A stretch of DNA of 59,840 nt from Gammaproteobacteria bacterium (GTDB lineage Bacteria > Pseudomonadota > Gammaproteobacteria > Ga0077536): NCBI GenBank assembly GCA_024234975.1, contig JACKNH010000025.1, positions 1 to 59,840 on the forward strand, read 5' to 3'. This document shows positions 16,018 to 24,579 of this stretch, in pieces (position 1 is the stretch's first letter; each line of letters begins with the position of its first letter). A program made the position numbers and the translations under genes. The notes beneath the pieces are model-generated. The model worked only from the letters and a program-made list of their open reading frames with translations, was not told the origin of the DNA and did not search any database.

Positions 16018-16680
16018 GTGCTGAATCTGCATGGCATCGCGGTGAGTAATTATTACAACATGGTCAAACATACATTGCTTGAGAAGGCATTACCTTTCGA
16101 GGAAGTGTTCTCGCCGCCCGCTGCCGATGCCCAGTATCTGCAGCGCAGCCCGATGGGAAAGGTGCCGTTTCTGCAGACCAACCATGGGTATCTCAGCGAA
16201 ACTTTTGCCATCTTCGAATACCTGGAGCAGACGTATCCTGCCCCGCCACTTTATCCCGCGGATGCTTTCGCACGCGCCAAGGCGCGCGAGCTGATGTACA
16301 TGGTCGAGCTGTATATCGAGCTGCCGGCCCGGCGCAACATCGGCGAGGCATTGTTCGACGAGGCGAGATCGGAATCCGCTCATGCCGAAGCCCGGCCGGC
16401 CCTGGAACGCGGGTTGGCGGCGTTCCGCCGCGTTGCCCGTTTCGAGCCGTTCGTCGCGGGCGATGCGTTCGGGTATGCCGATATCTTCACGTTCCACGCC
16501 TTCGATATCGCCGCGGAGATCTGCCGCAACGTCTACGCCTGGAACATAGTGGAAGCGGTGCCGGGGCTGGCCGGATACCTGGAAATGATCGGCGACCGGC
16601 CGCACACGGCCGATATTCTTGCCCGTGCGCGGCGGGTGCGGCGTATCATCCGGGCTAATCGGCGGCGGCCGTCGACTTAA
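16018..16680 (+). CDS. Glutathione S-transferase family protein
   Basis: The GTG at 16018 is preceded by GGAG at good spacing, giving 220 residues; an in-frame ATG at 15994 is an alternative. The thioredoxin-like N-domain reads LNLHGIAVSNYYNMVKHTLL, with the cis-Pro segment MGKVPFLQTNHGYLSETFAI holding the glutathione-binding Ser-Glu. The all-helical C-domain includes FVAGDAFGYADIFTFHAFDI, the N-capping Asp region of GSTs. It is cytoplasmic, and its electrophilic substrate is unknown. It stands alone between an M48 peptidase on the other strand and the diguanylate cyclase gene downstream. Confidence 0.88.
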   Translation: MLNLHGIAVSNYYNMVKHTLLEKALPFEEVFSPPAADAQYLQRSPMGKVPFLQTNHGYLSETFAIFEYLEQTYPAPPLYPADAFARAKARELMYMVELYIELPARRNIGEALFDEARSESAHAEARPALERGLAAFRRVARFEPFVAGDAFGYADIFTFHAFDIAAEICRNVYAWNIVEAVPGLAGYLEMIGDRPHTADILARARRVRRIIRANRRRPST

Positions 16681-16743
16681 GCTTGGCGCGCTGATGGCCG
16701 TTAATTTTTCCGACCTGCCCAACTACTGACAGCCAAACTCCCA

Positions 16744-17688
16744 ATGAACAAGGCGCAAAAACCCGGTTTCTGCCTGTTTGAAGGCGTAAGCCCGGCGACC
16801 GTGTCGCCCGTGCTGGCCAGCGCCGAGAAGCGCGTGCTGGCGCAGGGGCAGCGTCTGCTCGGTCCCGGCGAGATCAACCATGATCTGTTCCTGGTCGAGT
16901 CCGGCCAACTGGGTGTATATGCCGATTCCGCGATAGAACTGCTGCTCGCAACCATTCAGCCCGGCGACTGTGCCGGTGAGCTTTCGGTACTGGAAGGAGA
17001 GGCGACCTCGGCGGCGGTGATCGCAATGGAGCCGACGGAAGTCGTCATTATCAAGAGCGAACAGTTGTGGTCGTTGATGGCGCAGTCGCCGGTCATCGCC
17101 TATAACCTGTTGCGCACACTGGGGCAGCGGCTGCGCCAGGATCACGTGGCGCTGCGGGCGAGTCTGGAAGGCCGTCAGGCACTGGAAGAAGCTGCGACCA
17201 CCGATCCGTTGACCGGCTTGCTGAACCGCCGCGGCATGAGCGATTTGTTCGAGCGCGAACTCGCGCGTGTTCACCGCGATGGTCATTCCGCCGCGATGTT
17301 CATGTTGGACATCGACTATTTCAAACGCATCAACGATTCGCTGGGCCACCGTGCGGGTGACCTCGTTCTGGTACACCTTGCGCAGAACATGCGGCGCTGT
17401 CTGCGGCCCTCGGATCTGGTCGCAAGGTTCGGCGGTGAGGAGTTCTGCGTGCTGTTGCCAGGGGTGGACCCGGGTTCGGTGGAGGATGCCGCTCTGCGCC
17501 TTCATCGCGCGCTGGGCGATATGGATGAATCCACGCGCCGGAGCCCCGTCAGCTATACCGTTTCCATCGGTGCGACTCACAGCCTTTCGGGCGATCACAT
17601 CAATGCCATGGTTGAGCGGGCCGACGCCGCCCTGTACCTTGCCAAACAGCAGGGCCGCAACCGTATCCGCGTCGCCGCGGCCAGCTGA
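16744..17688 (+). CDS. Diguanylate cyclase with N-terminal cyclic-nucleotide-binding-like domain
   Basis: The 314 residues split into a CRP-type cNMP-binding fold (about 10-130; PGEINHDLFLVESGQLGVY, PGDCAGELSVLEGE) and a GGDEF domain (about 150-312). The active site reads RFGGEEF, a functional variant. An RxxD inhibitory site (RPSD) lies five residues before GGEEF, so product feedback is expected. The metal/GTP contacts TDPLTGLLNRRG and LDIDYFKRINDSLGH are intact. There is no HTH domain, so the first domain regulates the cyclase rather than DNA. It makes c-di-GMP, probably in response to a small ligand; whether that is cAMP, c-di-GMP or something else cannot be told. Confidence 0.93.
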   Translation: MNKAQKPGFCLFEGVSPATVSPVLASAEKRVLAQGQRLLGPGEINHDLFLVESGQLGVYADSAIELLLATIQPGDCAGELSVLEGEATSAAVIAMEPTEVVIIKSEQLWSLMAQSPVIAYNLLRTLGQRLRQDHVALRASLEGRQALEEAATTDPLTGLLNRRGMSDLFERELARVHRDGHSAAMFMLDIDYFKRINDSLGHRAGDLVLVHLAQNMRRCLRPSDLVARFGGEEFCVLLPGVDPGSVEDAALRLHRALGDMDESTRRSPVSYTVSIGATHSLSGDHINAMVERADAALYLAKQQGRNRIRVAAAS

Positions 17689-17771
17689 CCCAGTTCCCTC
17701 CCCACGGCCATCAGGCTGATGTCGCCAAGCACTTTTCGGACCTGAATTCAGGAAAAATTCCTAATAGATCT

Positions 17772-17940
17772 TTGGCCAAACGCCAATGACAGGCTATGCA
17801 GTCGGCAGGTTAGTCTGGTGCGGCACGCCGGGCTGCCTTTGGCGCGCAGTAAGAAGTCGGTCCGGAAGCCAACGGCAAGAAGAACCGTGTGACACCTGCA
17901 AACCCAGTCGCCGCGGCGTGGGCGCCGCGGCGTTTTCTAT
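17772..17940 (+). ncRNA. Candidate small RNA of about 130 nt
   Basis: The 326 bp between the cyclase gene and the aminotransferase gene has no plausible coding frame but does have a complete transcription unit: TTGGCC (17772-17777), a 17-bp spacer, TATGCA (17795-17800), a predicted start near 17807, and a perfect terminator at 17909-17936. Just upstream are two small palindromes, CTGAATTCAG (about 17743) and AGGAAAAATTCCT, which could be operator sites. I do not recognise an RNA family. The region could also be a leaderless remnant or the promoter of something lost. Confidence 0.4.
17909..17936 (+). terminator. Strong rho-independent terminator
   Basis: Perfect 10-bp arms CGCCGCGGCG (17909-17918 and 17923-17932) surround a TGGG loop and are followed by TTTT. 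It lies 220 bp after the cyclase stop, too far to be its natural terminator unless the mRNA has a long tail, which supports a separate short transcript ending here. Confidence 0.8.
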
Positions 17941-18014
17941 TCTGAAGGGGCGGGTCGTCGGCCCCGATACCGATGCGCCGAATATACGCACACCGGTACC
18001 GGGACGACTGCGGA

Positions 18015-19208
18015 TCAGAGAACGCCGAGAATCGCCTTGACCAGATGTTCGACGTTCTGGCTGTTGAGGCCGGCTACGTTGATACGGCTGTTGTCCGTCA
18101 GGTAGATGCTGTACTCCTTGATCATCCGCTGCACCTGGTCCCTGGTCAGACCCAGGAAGGAGAACATGCCTTTCTCGGCCGGGATGAACGAGAAGTCGCG
18201 CGAAGCGCCGGCGGCTTTCAACTTGTCGGCCAGCATCTGGCGCAGACCGTTGATGCGGTCACGCATATCAGCCAGTTCCACCGCCCAGTCGGCACGCAGC
18301 TCCGGTGTGTCGAGCACCATCGCCACCAGGGCTGCGCCATGCGCCGGCGGTACCGAATAGATTTCACGCGCCGTAGCCAACACCTGGCTCTTGGTGGCTG
18401 CCACTTGCGATGCCTGCTCATGCACGATGGTCAGCACACCGACGCGCTCGCGGTACAAGCCGAAGTTTTTCGAGTATGAGCTGGCGATCACCAGTTCCGG
18501 CAGGTTTTCGGCCAGGTGGCGCAGGCCGGCGGCGTCTTCATCCACGCCGTCACCCAAGCCCTGATAGGCCAGATCGACATAGGGCGTGAAGCCGTTCTTC
18601 TGTGCGAGCGCGCACACCGCACGCCACTGATCCATGTTGAGGTCAGCGCCGGACGGGTTGTGGCAGCAGCCATGCAGCAGCACCAGATCGCCCACAGTCG
18701 CCTGCTTGCCCAACGTATCCATCATCGCGTCGAAGTCGATGACGTGCGCAGCGTAGTTGTAATACGGATGCGGTTCCGGGTTCAGACCGGCCGACTTGAA
18801 CAGGCCGGTATGGTTGGCCCAGGTCGGGTTGCTGACCCAGATGCGCGTACCGCTCTTCATGCGGTTGATGAATTCAGCGCCAAGACGCAATGCGCCCGAG
18901 CCACCCGGCGCAAGCACGGTCATCGCCCGCTGGTCACGCAATACCGGATGGTTGTCACCCAGAATCAGCCGCGAGCTGTGCGTGTTGTACAGATCAGGGC
19001 CGGCCTGCGCGATATAGGTTTTCGTGTCTTCGCTTTCCCAGAGCTTTTTCTCGGCAGCTTTGATCGAGCGCATGATGGGTGTACGACCCTGCTCGTCCTT
19101 GTACACGCCAACGCCAAGATCCACCTTGTTCGGGTTGGGGTCGGCCAGGAAAGCAGCGGTCAGGCCAAGGATGGCGTCCGGTGGACGCGGTGTTATCGAT
19201 TCAAACAC
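18015..19208 (-). CDS. Aspartate/aromatic amino acid aminotransferase (class I, AspC/TyrB type)
   Basis: A 397-residue PLP enzyme of the AspC/TyrB group. It opens with the family-typical MFESITPRPPDAILGLTAAF; LLHGCCHNPSGADL holds the cofactor-ring Asn, DLAYQGLGDG the Asp/Tyr pair, and SSYSKNFGLYRERVG the Schiff-base Lys and phosphate-binding Arg. The substrate carboxylate-binding Arg is near the C-terminus (DNSRINVAG). It interconverts aspartate or aromatic amino acids with their 2-oxo acids. AspC and TyrB cannot be separated by eye. The GTG start is supported by AGGAG upstream. No operon partner is on the same strand. Confidence 0.93.
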   Translation of the reverse strand: MFESITPRPPDAILGLTAAFLADPNPNKVDLGVGVYKDEQGRTPIMRSIKAAEKKLWESEDTKTYIAQAGPDLYNTHSSRLILGDNHPVLRDQRAMTVLAPGGSGALRLGAEFINRMKSGTRIWVSNPTWANHTGLFKSAGLNPEPHPYYNYAAHVIDFDAMMDTLGKQATVGDLVLLHGCCHNPSGADLNMDQWRAVCALAQKNGFTPYVDLAYQGLGDGVDEDAAGLRHLAENLPELVIASSYSKNFGLYRERVGVLTIVHEQASQVAATKSQVLATAREIYSVPPAHGAALVAMVLDTPELRADWAVELADMRDRINGLRQMLADKLKAAGASRDFSFIPAEKGMFSFLGLTRDQVQRMIKEYSIYLTDNSRINVAGLNSQNVEHLVKAILGVL

Positions 19209-19318
19209 GGCAATCAGCTCCTGTTGGGAGCGCAGATTCTACCTAAATTTCGCTCGGATGGAGTGCGCTGCCGCAACTTGATGTGCGCCACTGCGCAGGG
19301 TCATTTCCCGCCTGCGGG

Positions 19319-20734
19319 TTACTCGTCGCCGTCGAGCAAATCGAACAGGATCGGAACCATGGCGGCAGGTAGCGGCAGCGCGTTGGGTGTCCGTGACCAT
19401 GCCAGCGCATAGGCCTGATTTTCCAGGTTACCGCCGATAGCCGTGACCTGTAGTTCAAAGTCGTGGCTGGCGGCCAGTTCGAGATGGATATTTTCGGTGT
19501 TCTCGCCGGTGCTCGCGGAGACCGCAACGGTGGTTCCGGCGGTCAAGTCGTACAAGGCGAGGTTCAGATCGACCAGTGTCGTCGCAAGTCCGCCCCGACT
19601 GCTGGTAACTCGCGCTGGCCACGCCAATGTCGTCGACATCCTCTCGCCGGTCTCGCCGCTGGTGAAGCGGAAACTCGCCGCGGCGTCGCCGGTGGATCCG
19701 AACTGGGCCTCGTGGTGGTAACCGGTCAGTGCGATTGCGACACCGCCGTCTTCCACTGGGGCCTGATCACCTGCTGCGAGAATGCGATAACTGGCGGCGA
19801 TGTCCAGCTGTCCGGCACCATAGCGTTTGTCCAGGCCATTTTCGGCAGCATGGTCAGGGGCCGCGCGGTAGTCGCCGATGTCGGCGTTTGCAAGATTCAA
19901 AGTGCGCCGCGATGCACCCGCCATCAGCATCGCCTTGACGGTTTCCGGCGCCAGTGTCGCTTGTGATGCGTCCAGCAGCAGGATTGCCGCTGAACTGACG
20001 AGTCCCGTCGCCAAACTGCGCGTCGCGAGTGGCGCGACGAGGTGTGGCACGGTACGGCCGGCGGTATAGACGCTATTCACTGCGGTCGTGGTGTAGATGG
20101 TTTGCGTGTTCGTGGTGCTGACGGCGATGACGTTGAATGCATGCGAGAGGATCGGATTTTCTTGTGCACCGGCGCCCACTACGTGAATACCCCCTGTGTT
20201 TTGCACCAGCGCGTCGACGCGGCTCAGCAGGTTCTGCGCCTGCGCCGTCGAGTCTGCCGTACCCACCCAGCTGTGATTGGTTACGCGTTCTGCATTGCCC
20301 GCGGCTCCGGTAGTCGTCAGCGCGGCGAGCCAGTCATCCGCCGGGTAGGTGTGTACGACCGTCACGCCGGCGGCCATTGATGACGCGTTGCCATAGATCT
20401 GCCTGCCGACAGCTGTCGCGTGGCCGGAAACCGCACCGCCGTTGCCGTAGTCGACAAATGCTTTGCCGGTGAACTCGGCGTCTGTTGTATCAGGCAGGTA
20501 CGTGGCCGACGTGCTGCTGGTACTGGCTTCGACCTGTGCCGGCGTTATCGATGCGCCATCCGGTAGCGCATCGCCCAGCATGCCCTGCAGCAGGTTGAAG
20601 CCGGTATCTTCGAGTACGACCGAACCCGCCGCGTGTGATGGCAGCGGCAGCATGAGCATGGCCAGAATGCCAAGGCCGCTGACGGCACGAAGAGAACTAC
20701 GAACCTGCATGAAAGTGGCAAGAGCACAAAGCAT
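19319..20734 (-). CDS. Degenerate subtilase-like secreted protein with LPLPAA tail
   Basis: A 471-residue exported protein with a signal peptide ending PLPSHA. Segments match the S8 subtilase fold in order: SGHATAVG in place of the GHGTHVAG catalytic-His motif, NHSWVG like the substrate-side NHSWG, GAGAQENPILSHAFNVIAVS in place of AAGN...NVIAVG, and RSLATGLVSSAAILLL in place of GTSxAAPxVxGxAALLL. The Ser is kept, but the catalytic His and oxyanion Asn appear replaced, so proteolysis is doubtful. The C-terminal half is a beta domain like P/PPC domains. The end, LPLPAAMVPILFDLLDGDE, resembles a VPLPA sorting motif but lacks the basic tail. Function unknown. Confidence 0.65.
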   Translation of the reverse strand: MLCALATFMQVRSSLRAVSGLGILAMLMLPLPSHAAGSVVLEDTGFNLLQGMLGDALPDGASITPAQVEASTSSTSATYLPDTTDAEFTGKAFVDYGNGGAVSGHATAVGRQIYGNASSMAAGVTVVHTYPADDWLAALTTTGAAGNAERVTNHSWVGTADSTAQAQNLLSRVDALVQNTGGIHVVGAGAQENPILSHAFNVIAVSTTNTQTIYTTTAVNSVYTAGRTVPHLVAPLATRSLATGLVSSAAILLLDASQATLAPETVKAMLMAGASRRTLNLANADIGDYRAAPDHAAENGLDKRYGAGQLDIAASYRILAAGDQAPVEDGGVAIALTGYHHEAQFGSTGDAAASFRFTSGETGERMSTTLAWPARVTSSRGGLATTLVDLNLALYDLTAGTTVAVSASTGENTENIHLELAASHDFELQVTAIGGNLENQAYALAWSRTPNALPLPAAMVPILFDLLDGDE

Positions 20735-20815
20735 GGTCAGTCCAACGCGCTACAGTGTGATTCGTGCACGCGTGGTGCGGGCAAAACGTCGCGGCTGCAG
20801 TCAGGATCGTCCTCA

Positions 20816-20852
20816 ATAGCTTCAGCCTATCGCAGCCTTAGAAACTTCCGAT
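20816..20852 (+). promoter_or_regulatory. OxyR-type binding site upstream of katG
   Basis: The sequence reads ATAG-N7-CTAT-N7-TTAG-N7-CGAT, which is the known OxyR pattern of four ATAG-type elements at 11-bp steps, with 14 of 16 core bases matching. The first half also keeps the consensus T. The site ends exactly next to the katG -35 box, the position from which OxyR activates transcription. Confidence 0.75.
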
Positions 20853-20881
20853 TTAACAAAACCAGCGGGAACTCCAATAAT
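20853..20881 (+). promoter_or_regulatory. katG promoter
   Basis: TTAACA (20853-20858) and AATAAT (20876-20881) are separated by 17 bp. Both boxes are one base from consensus. The predicted transcript begins near 20888, leaving a leader of nearly 60 nt with the ribosome site AGGAGAA before the ATG. Confidence 0.7.
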
Positions 20882-20945
20882 CGGTCATGCCTTGCGAACA
20901 GCGCAACAGGCCGACGAGTTGAATAACGCGAACAGGAGAACCCCG

Positions 20946-23102
20946 ATGTCTGAACGAAAATGCCCGGTGATGCATGGCGCAGCCACTGCGACCGAAATGT
21001 CGAACGTGGATTGGTGGCCGAAGACGCTCAACCTCGATATTCTGCATCAGCATAATGCCAAGTCCGATCCGATGGATGCGGACTTCAATTATCGCCAGGC
21101 GGTCAAAACCCTGGATTTCGCCGCGCTCAAGACCGACCTGCTCGCATTGATGACCGATAGTCAGGAATGGTGGCCGGCGGACTGGGGTCACTACGGTGGT
21201 TTGATGATCCGCATGTCGTGGCACGCGGCGGGGACGTATCGCATCGCCGATGGTCGCGGCGGCGCCGCCACCGGCAACCAGCGCTTCGCACCGATCAACT
21301 CGTGGCCGGATAACGTCAACCTCGACAAGGCGCGCCGCTTGTTGTGGCCGATCAAGAAGAAATACGGCAACAAGCTGAGCTGGGCCGATCTTATTGCGTA
21401 CGCCGGCACCATCGCCTATGAATCCATGGGCCTCAAGACCTACGGCTTCGCGTTCGGCCGTGAAGATATCTGGCATCCCGAGAAGGACACATATTGGGGC
21501 GCGGAGAAGCAATGGCTGGCGCCGTCCGGCAGTGAAGGCAGTCGCTATTCCGGTGACCGCGAACTGGAGAATCCATTGGCCGCGGTAATGATGGGTTTGA
21601 TCTACGTGAACCCGGAAGGTGTGGACGGCAATCCAGACCCGTTGAAAACCGCGAAGGATATACGCGTGACCTTCGCACGCATGGCGATGAATGACGAGGA
21701 GACCGTGGCCTTGACCGCCGGTGGACACACCGTTGGCAAATGTCACGGCAACGGTAATGCATCGTTGCTCAGTGCAGAGCCGGAAGGAGGAGAAGTTGAA
21801 GACCAGGGCTTCGGCTGGATCAACAAATCGCGGCGGGGCATTGGTAGAGACGCTGTCACCAGCGGTATTGAAGGCGCCTGGACGACGCACCCCACGCAAT
21901 GGGACAACGGCTACTTCAAGTTGCTGTTCGGTTATGAATGGGCGTTGGCCAGGAGCCCGGCCGGCGCATGGCAATGGGAGCCGATCAATATCAAGGATGA
22001 GGACCGGCCAGTGGATGTGGAAGACCCGTCCATTCGTCGCACCCCGATCATGACCGACGCCGACATGGCGATGAAGATGGATCCCGATTACAGAAAGAGC
22101 GCGGAGCGGTTCCACCAGGACCCGGCGTACTTCTCCGAGGTGTTCGCCCGAGCCTGGTTCAAGCTGACCCATCGCGACATGGGTCCGAACGTTCGCTACA
22201 TCGGACCGGATGCGCCGCAAGAGGAATTGATCTGGCAGGACCCCGTGCCTGCCGGGCGAGTCAACTACGACGTGCAGGCCGTGAAGGATCGGATTGTCGC
22301 CAGCGGTTTGAGCATCAGCGACATGGTGACGACCGCCTGGGACAGCGCCAGAACCTGGCGCGGATCTGATATGCGTGGCGGCGCGAATGGTGCCCGCATA
22401 CGTTTGTCACCGCAGAACGCATGGGAAGGTAACGAGCCGGAAAGGCTGGCTCGTGTGTTGGCGGTGCTCGAACCCATTGCGTCAGAGACCGGCGCCAGCA
22501 TCGCCGATGTGATCGTGCTCGCGGGGAACGTCGGCATTGAAATGGCAGCGAAATCTGCTGGCTTCGCAGTCGACGTTCCCTTCGCGCCGGGACGGGGTGA
22601 TGCCACCGACGCCATGACCGATGCTGAAGCTTTCGCGCCGCTGGAACCCGTTCACGACGGCTACCGCAACTGGTTGAAGCAGGATTACGCGGTCAGCGCC
22701 GAGGAGTTGTTGCTGGATCGAACACAACTGATGGGGCTGACGGCGCCGGAGATGACGGTGTTGATTGGCGGGATGCGCGTTCTGGGCACCAACCACGGCG
22801 GAACCTCGCATGGCGTGTTCACCGATCGCCAAGGCGTGCTGAGCAATGACTTCTTCGTCAATCTGACGGACATGGCCAACACCTGGGTGCCTGTCGGCAA
22901 CGGTTTGTATGAGATCCGTGATCGCAAGTCCGGCGCGAAGAAGTGGTCGGCCACGCGTGTGGACCTGGTGTTCGGCTCAAACTCGATTCTGCGCGCGTAT
23001 GCCGAGTGCTATGCGCAGGATGACAATAAGGAGAAGTTCGTGCGCGACTTCGTGGCTGCATGGACGAAGGTGATGAATGCCGATCGCTACGACTTGCAGT
23101 AA
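20946..23102 (+). CDS. katG: Catalase-peroxidase KatG
   Basis: The ATG at 20946 follows AACAGGAGAA and gives 718 residues, the normal length. The distal haem pocket is intact: Arg89, Trp92 and His93 in IRMSWHAAGTYR. The Tyr and Met of the Trp-Tyr-Met adduct are present in IYVNPEGVDGNPDP and FARMAMNDEET, and the proximal His is in GGHTVGKCHG. The second, haem-less domain runs from about residue 420 to the end. The enzyme degrades hydrogen peroxide by catalase and peroxidase reactions. OxyR control is supported by the site upstream. A GC-rich hairpin (23113-23149) follows the stop but has no T-tract. Confidence 0.97.
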   Translation: MSERKCPVMHGAATATEMSNVDWWPKTLNLDILHQHNAKSDPMDADFNYRQAVKTLDFAALKTDLLALMTDSQEWWPADWGHYGGLMIRMSWHAAGTYRIADGRGGAATGNQRFAPINSWPDNVNLDKARRLLWPIKKKYGNKLSWADLIAYAGTIAYESMGLKTYGFAFGREDIWHPEKDTYWGAEKQWLAPSGSEGSRYSGDRELENPLAAVMMGLIYVNPEGVDGNPDPLKTAKDIRVTFARMAMNDEETVALTAGGHTVGKCHGNGNASLLSAEPEGGEVEDQGFGWINKSRRGIGRDAVTSGIEGAWTTHPTQWDNGYFKLLFGYEWALARSPAGAWQWEPINIKDEDRPVDVEDPSIRRTPIMTDADMAMKMDPDYRKSAERFHQDPAYFSEVFARAWFKLTHRDMGPNVRYIGPDAPQEELIWQDPVPAGRVNYDVQAVKDRIVASGLSISDMVTTAWDSARTWRGSDMRGGANGARIRLSPQNAWEGNEPERLARVLAVLEPIASETGASIADVIVLAGNVGIEMAAKSAGFAVDVPFAPGRGDATDAMTDAEAFAPLEPVHDGYRNWLKQDYAVSAEELLLDRTQLMGLTAPEMTVLIGGMRVLGTNHGGTSHGVFTDRQGVLSNDFFVNLTDMANTWVPVGNGLYEIRDRKSGAKKWSATRVDLVFGSNSILRAYAECYAQDDNKEKFVRDFVAAWTKVMNADRYDLQ

Positions 23103-23190
23103 CGCCATCCAGCCATTCCCGTGCCGCGGGCAACCAGGCGCGGGAATGGTGTACCCGGGCGCCGCAGGCCCGGGGGCAGCGTTCGGCGTA

Positions 23191-24579
23191 TCAAAGGTTG
23201 TCCGGGACTTTCCGCGCAATTTCGCGGCGGGCTGACCGGGGCAGCGAAATGCAGACGGCGAATGGTTGCAGGCAGCTGATGCGGGCGGCGCCGCCATGGG
23301 CGCTCGCAACCGTCGCCACCATCGCCAGACCCAGACCGTGGCCGGGTGTGGAGCGCGAGCGCTCGGTGCGGGTGAAGCGCTGGAACAGGTGCGGCGCCTC
23401 TTCAGCACCCACCCCGGGGCCCTTGTCGGCCACAATCAGAATGGCGTCGGCGGCGGTGGCTTGCAGCGTGAGTGATACCGCCGTTTCATTCGGTGTATGG
23501 CGTAACGCATTGTCGAGCAGGTTGGCGATCATCTGGCTCAGCAGTCGCTTGTCCCCTTCGACTTCGACGCCGTGCTGGACGTCAACCTGAAACAGGCGGC
23601 CATCCTCTTCCATGGCGGGGCGATAGGTATCGGCCATCTGCAGCACCAGCGCCGTGAAATCCAGTCTTGCTCTGGCCAGGCGTTCACTCATGCCTTCAAC
23701 CTCGGCGATCCTCAGCAGGGCGGCGAACAGATCAAGCAGGTTCGCCGCCTCTGTGCGGGCAGCCGCCAGTTGCGCTTGCGAATCTTCCGGACCGGTGGCG
23801 TTGCTGGCCCGCTCAAGTTGATGCGACAACCGGGTCAACGGGGTACGCAAGTCGTGCGCGATGTCGGTGGAAACCTGGCGCACGTTATCCATCAACGTTG
23901 CAATCCTGTTCAACATCTCGTTCAACGTGCCGGCCAGACGGTCGAACTCGCTGTCCGAGCCATCACGCCGAATTCGCCGTGACAGATCGCCGGCAATGAT
24001 GGCCTGGGCCGTGCTGTCAATGCGAGCCAATCGCCGCCGTGTAACCCAACCGATCAGAATTGCGCCGGTAACGCCGGCGAGCAGCATCAACGTGGTCACC
24101 GTGAATATCAGCGTCGTCAGTGTGCGATCGATTTCGTACAGGTCGGCGCGATCCGCCGCGACCACCAACATGCCGCCATCAACCCGGGTGGTCAGGGCCT
24201 GGGCGATACGGTCACGGCCATCCTGCGCAGTGTGATAGAGCAGGAACTCCTCGTAGCCGACCGGGGGTACTCTGGCCTGCAGGTTGCCGGCCAGCGTCCG
24301 GCCAGCATCGTCGACCAGCAGGTAGTCGAGGCTGGCGGTAGCGCGGGAGGCCAGGCGGCGCTGCACGGCTTGTGCAATACCAGCCCGACCGCCGTCCCGC
24401 GCTTCCACCAGCAAGGCCGCGGTTTCCGCTGCGATTCGATGGTCAAGCTGACGCTCCAGCGCTTCGTGGGTGACGTCGTAGGCGATGCGCCCCATCGCCA
24501 ATGCCAGCAGGACAAAGGCCAGCGTGACCATGCTGACCAGCCCGGTGGTCGAACGCCAGGCGCGCGCTGGCCAGGTCAC
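23191..24579 (-). CDS. Sensor histidine kinase of the efflux operon
   Basis: The 462 residues start at a GTG that overlaps the response-regulator stop (GTGA). Two membrane helices (about 13-33 and 156-179) bracket a periplasmic sensor domain of about 120 residues. A HAMP domain (about 180-232) leads to HisKA with His242 (STDIAHDLRTPLTRLSHQLE) and a HATPase domain (NLLDNALRHTPNE, DKGPGVGAEE, GHGLGLAMV). It is the last gene of the five-gene efflux operon and presumably senses the pump substrate or envelope stress. The HisKA type with the AHDLRTPL motif is common among metal- and antibiotic-responsive kinases, but the ligand is not readable. Confidence 0.92.
   Translation of the reverse strand: MTWPARAWRSTTGLVSMVTLAFVLLALAMGRIAYDVTHEALERQLDHRIAAETAALLVEARDGGRAGIAQAVQRRLASRATASLDYLLVDDAGRTLAGNLQARVPPVGYEEFLLYHTAQDGRDRIAQALTTRVDGGMLVVAADRADLYEIDRTLTTLIFTVTTLMLLAGVTGAILIGWVTRRRLARIDSTAQAIIAGDLSRRIRRDGSDSEFDRLAGTLNEMLNRIATLMDNVRQVSTDIAHDLRTPLTRLSHQLERASNATGPEDSQAQLAAARTEAANLLDLFAALLRIAEVEGMSERLARARLDFTALVLQMADTYRPAMEEDGRLFQVDVQHGVEVEGDKRLLSQMIANLLDNALRHTPNETAVSLTLQATAADAILIVADKGPGVGAEEAPHLFQRFTRTERSRSTPGHGLGLAMVATVASAHGGAARISCLQPFAVCISLPRSARREIARKVPDNL

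Noticed and set aside
20853..22220. A 455-codon open frame on the minus strand opposite katG
   Set aside because: KatG is unmistakable on the plus strand. Long antisense frames are common in GC-rich genes, and this one is rich in His, Arg and Gly without domain pattern.
23113..23149. Hairpin CCATTCCCG/CGGGAATGG after katG as an intrinsic terminator
   Set aside because: The loop is long (19 nt) and neither strand has a T-tract after the stem, so it is not called as a terminator.
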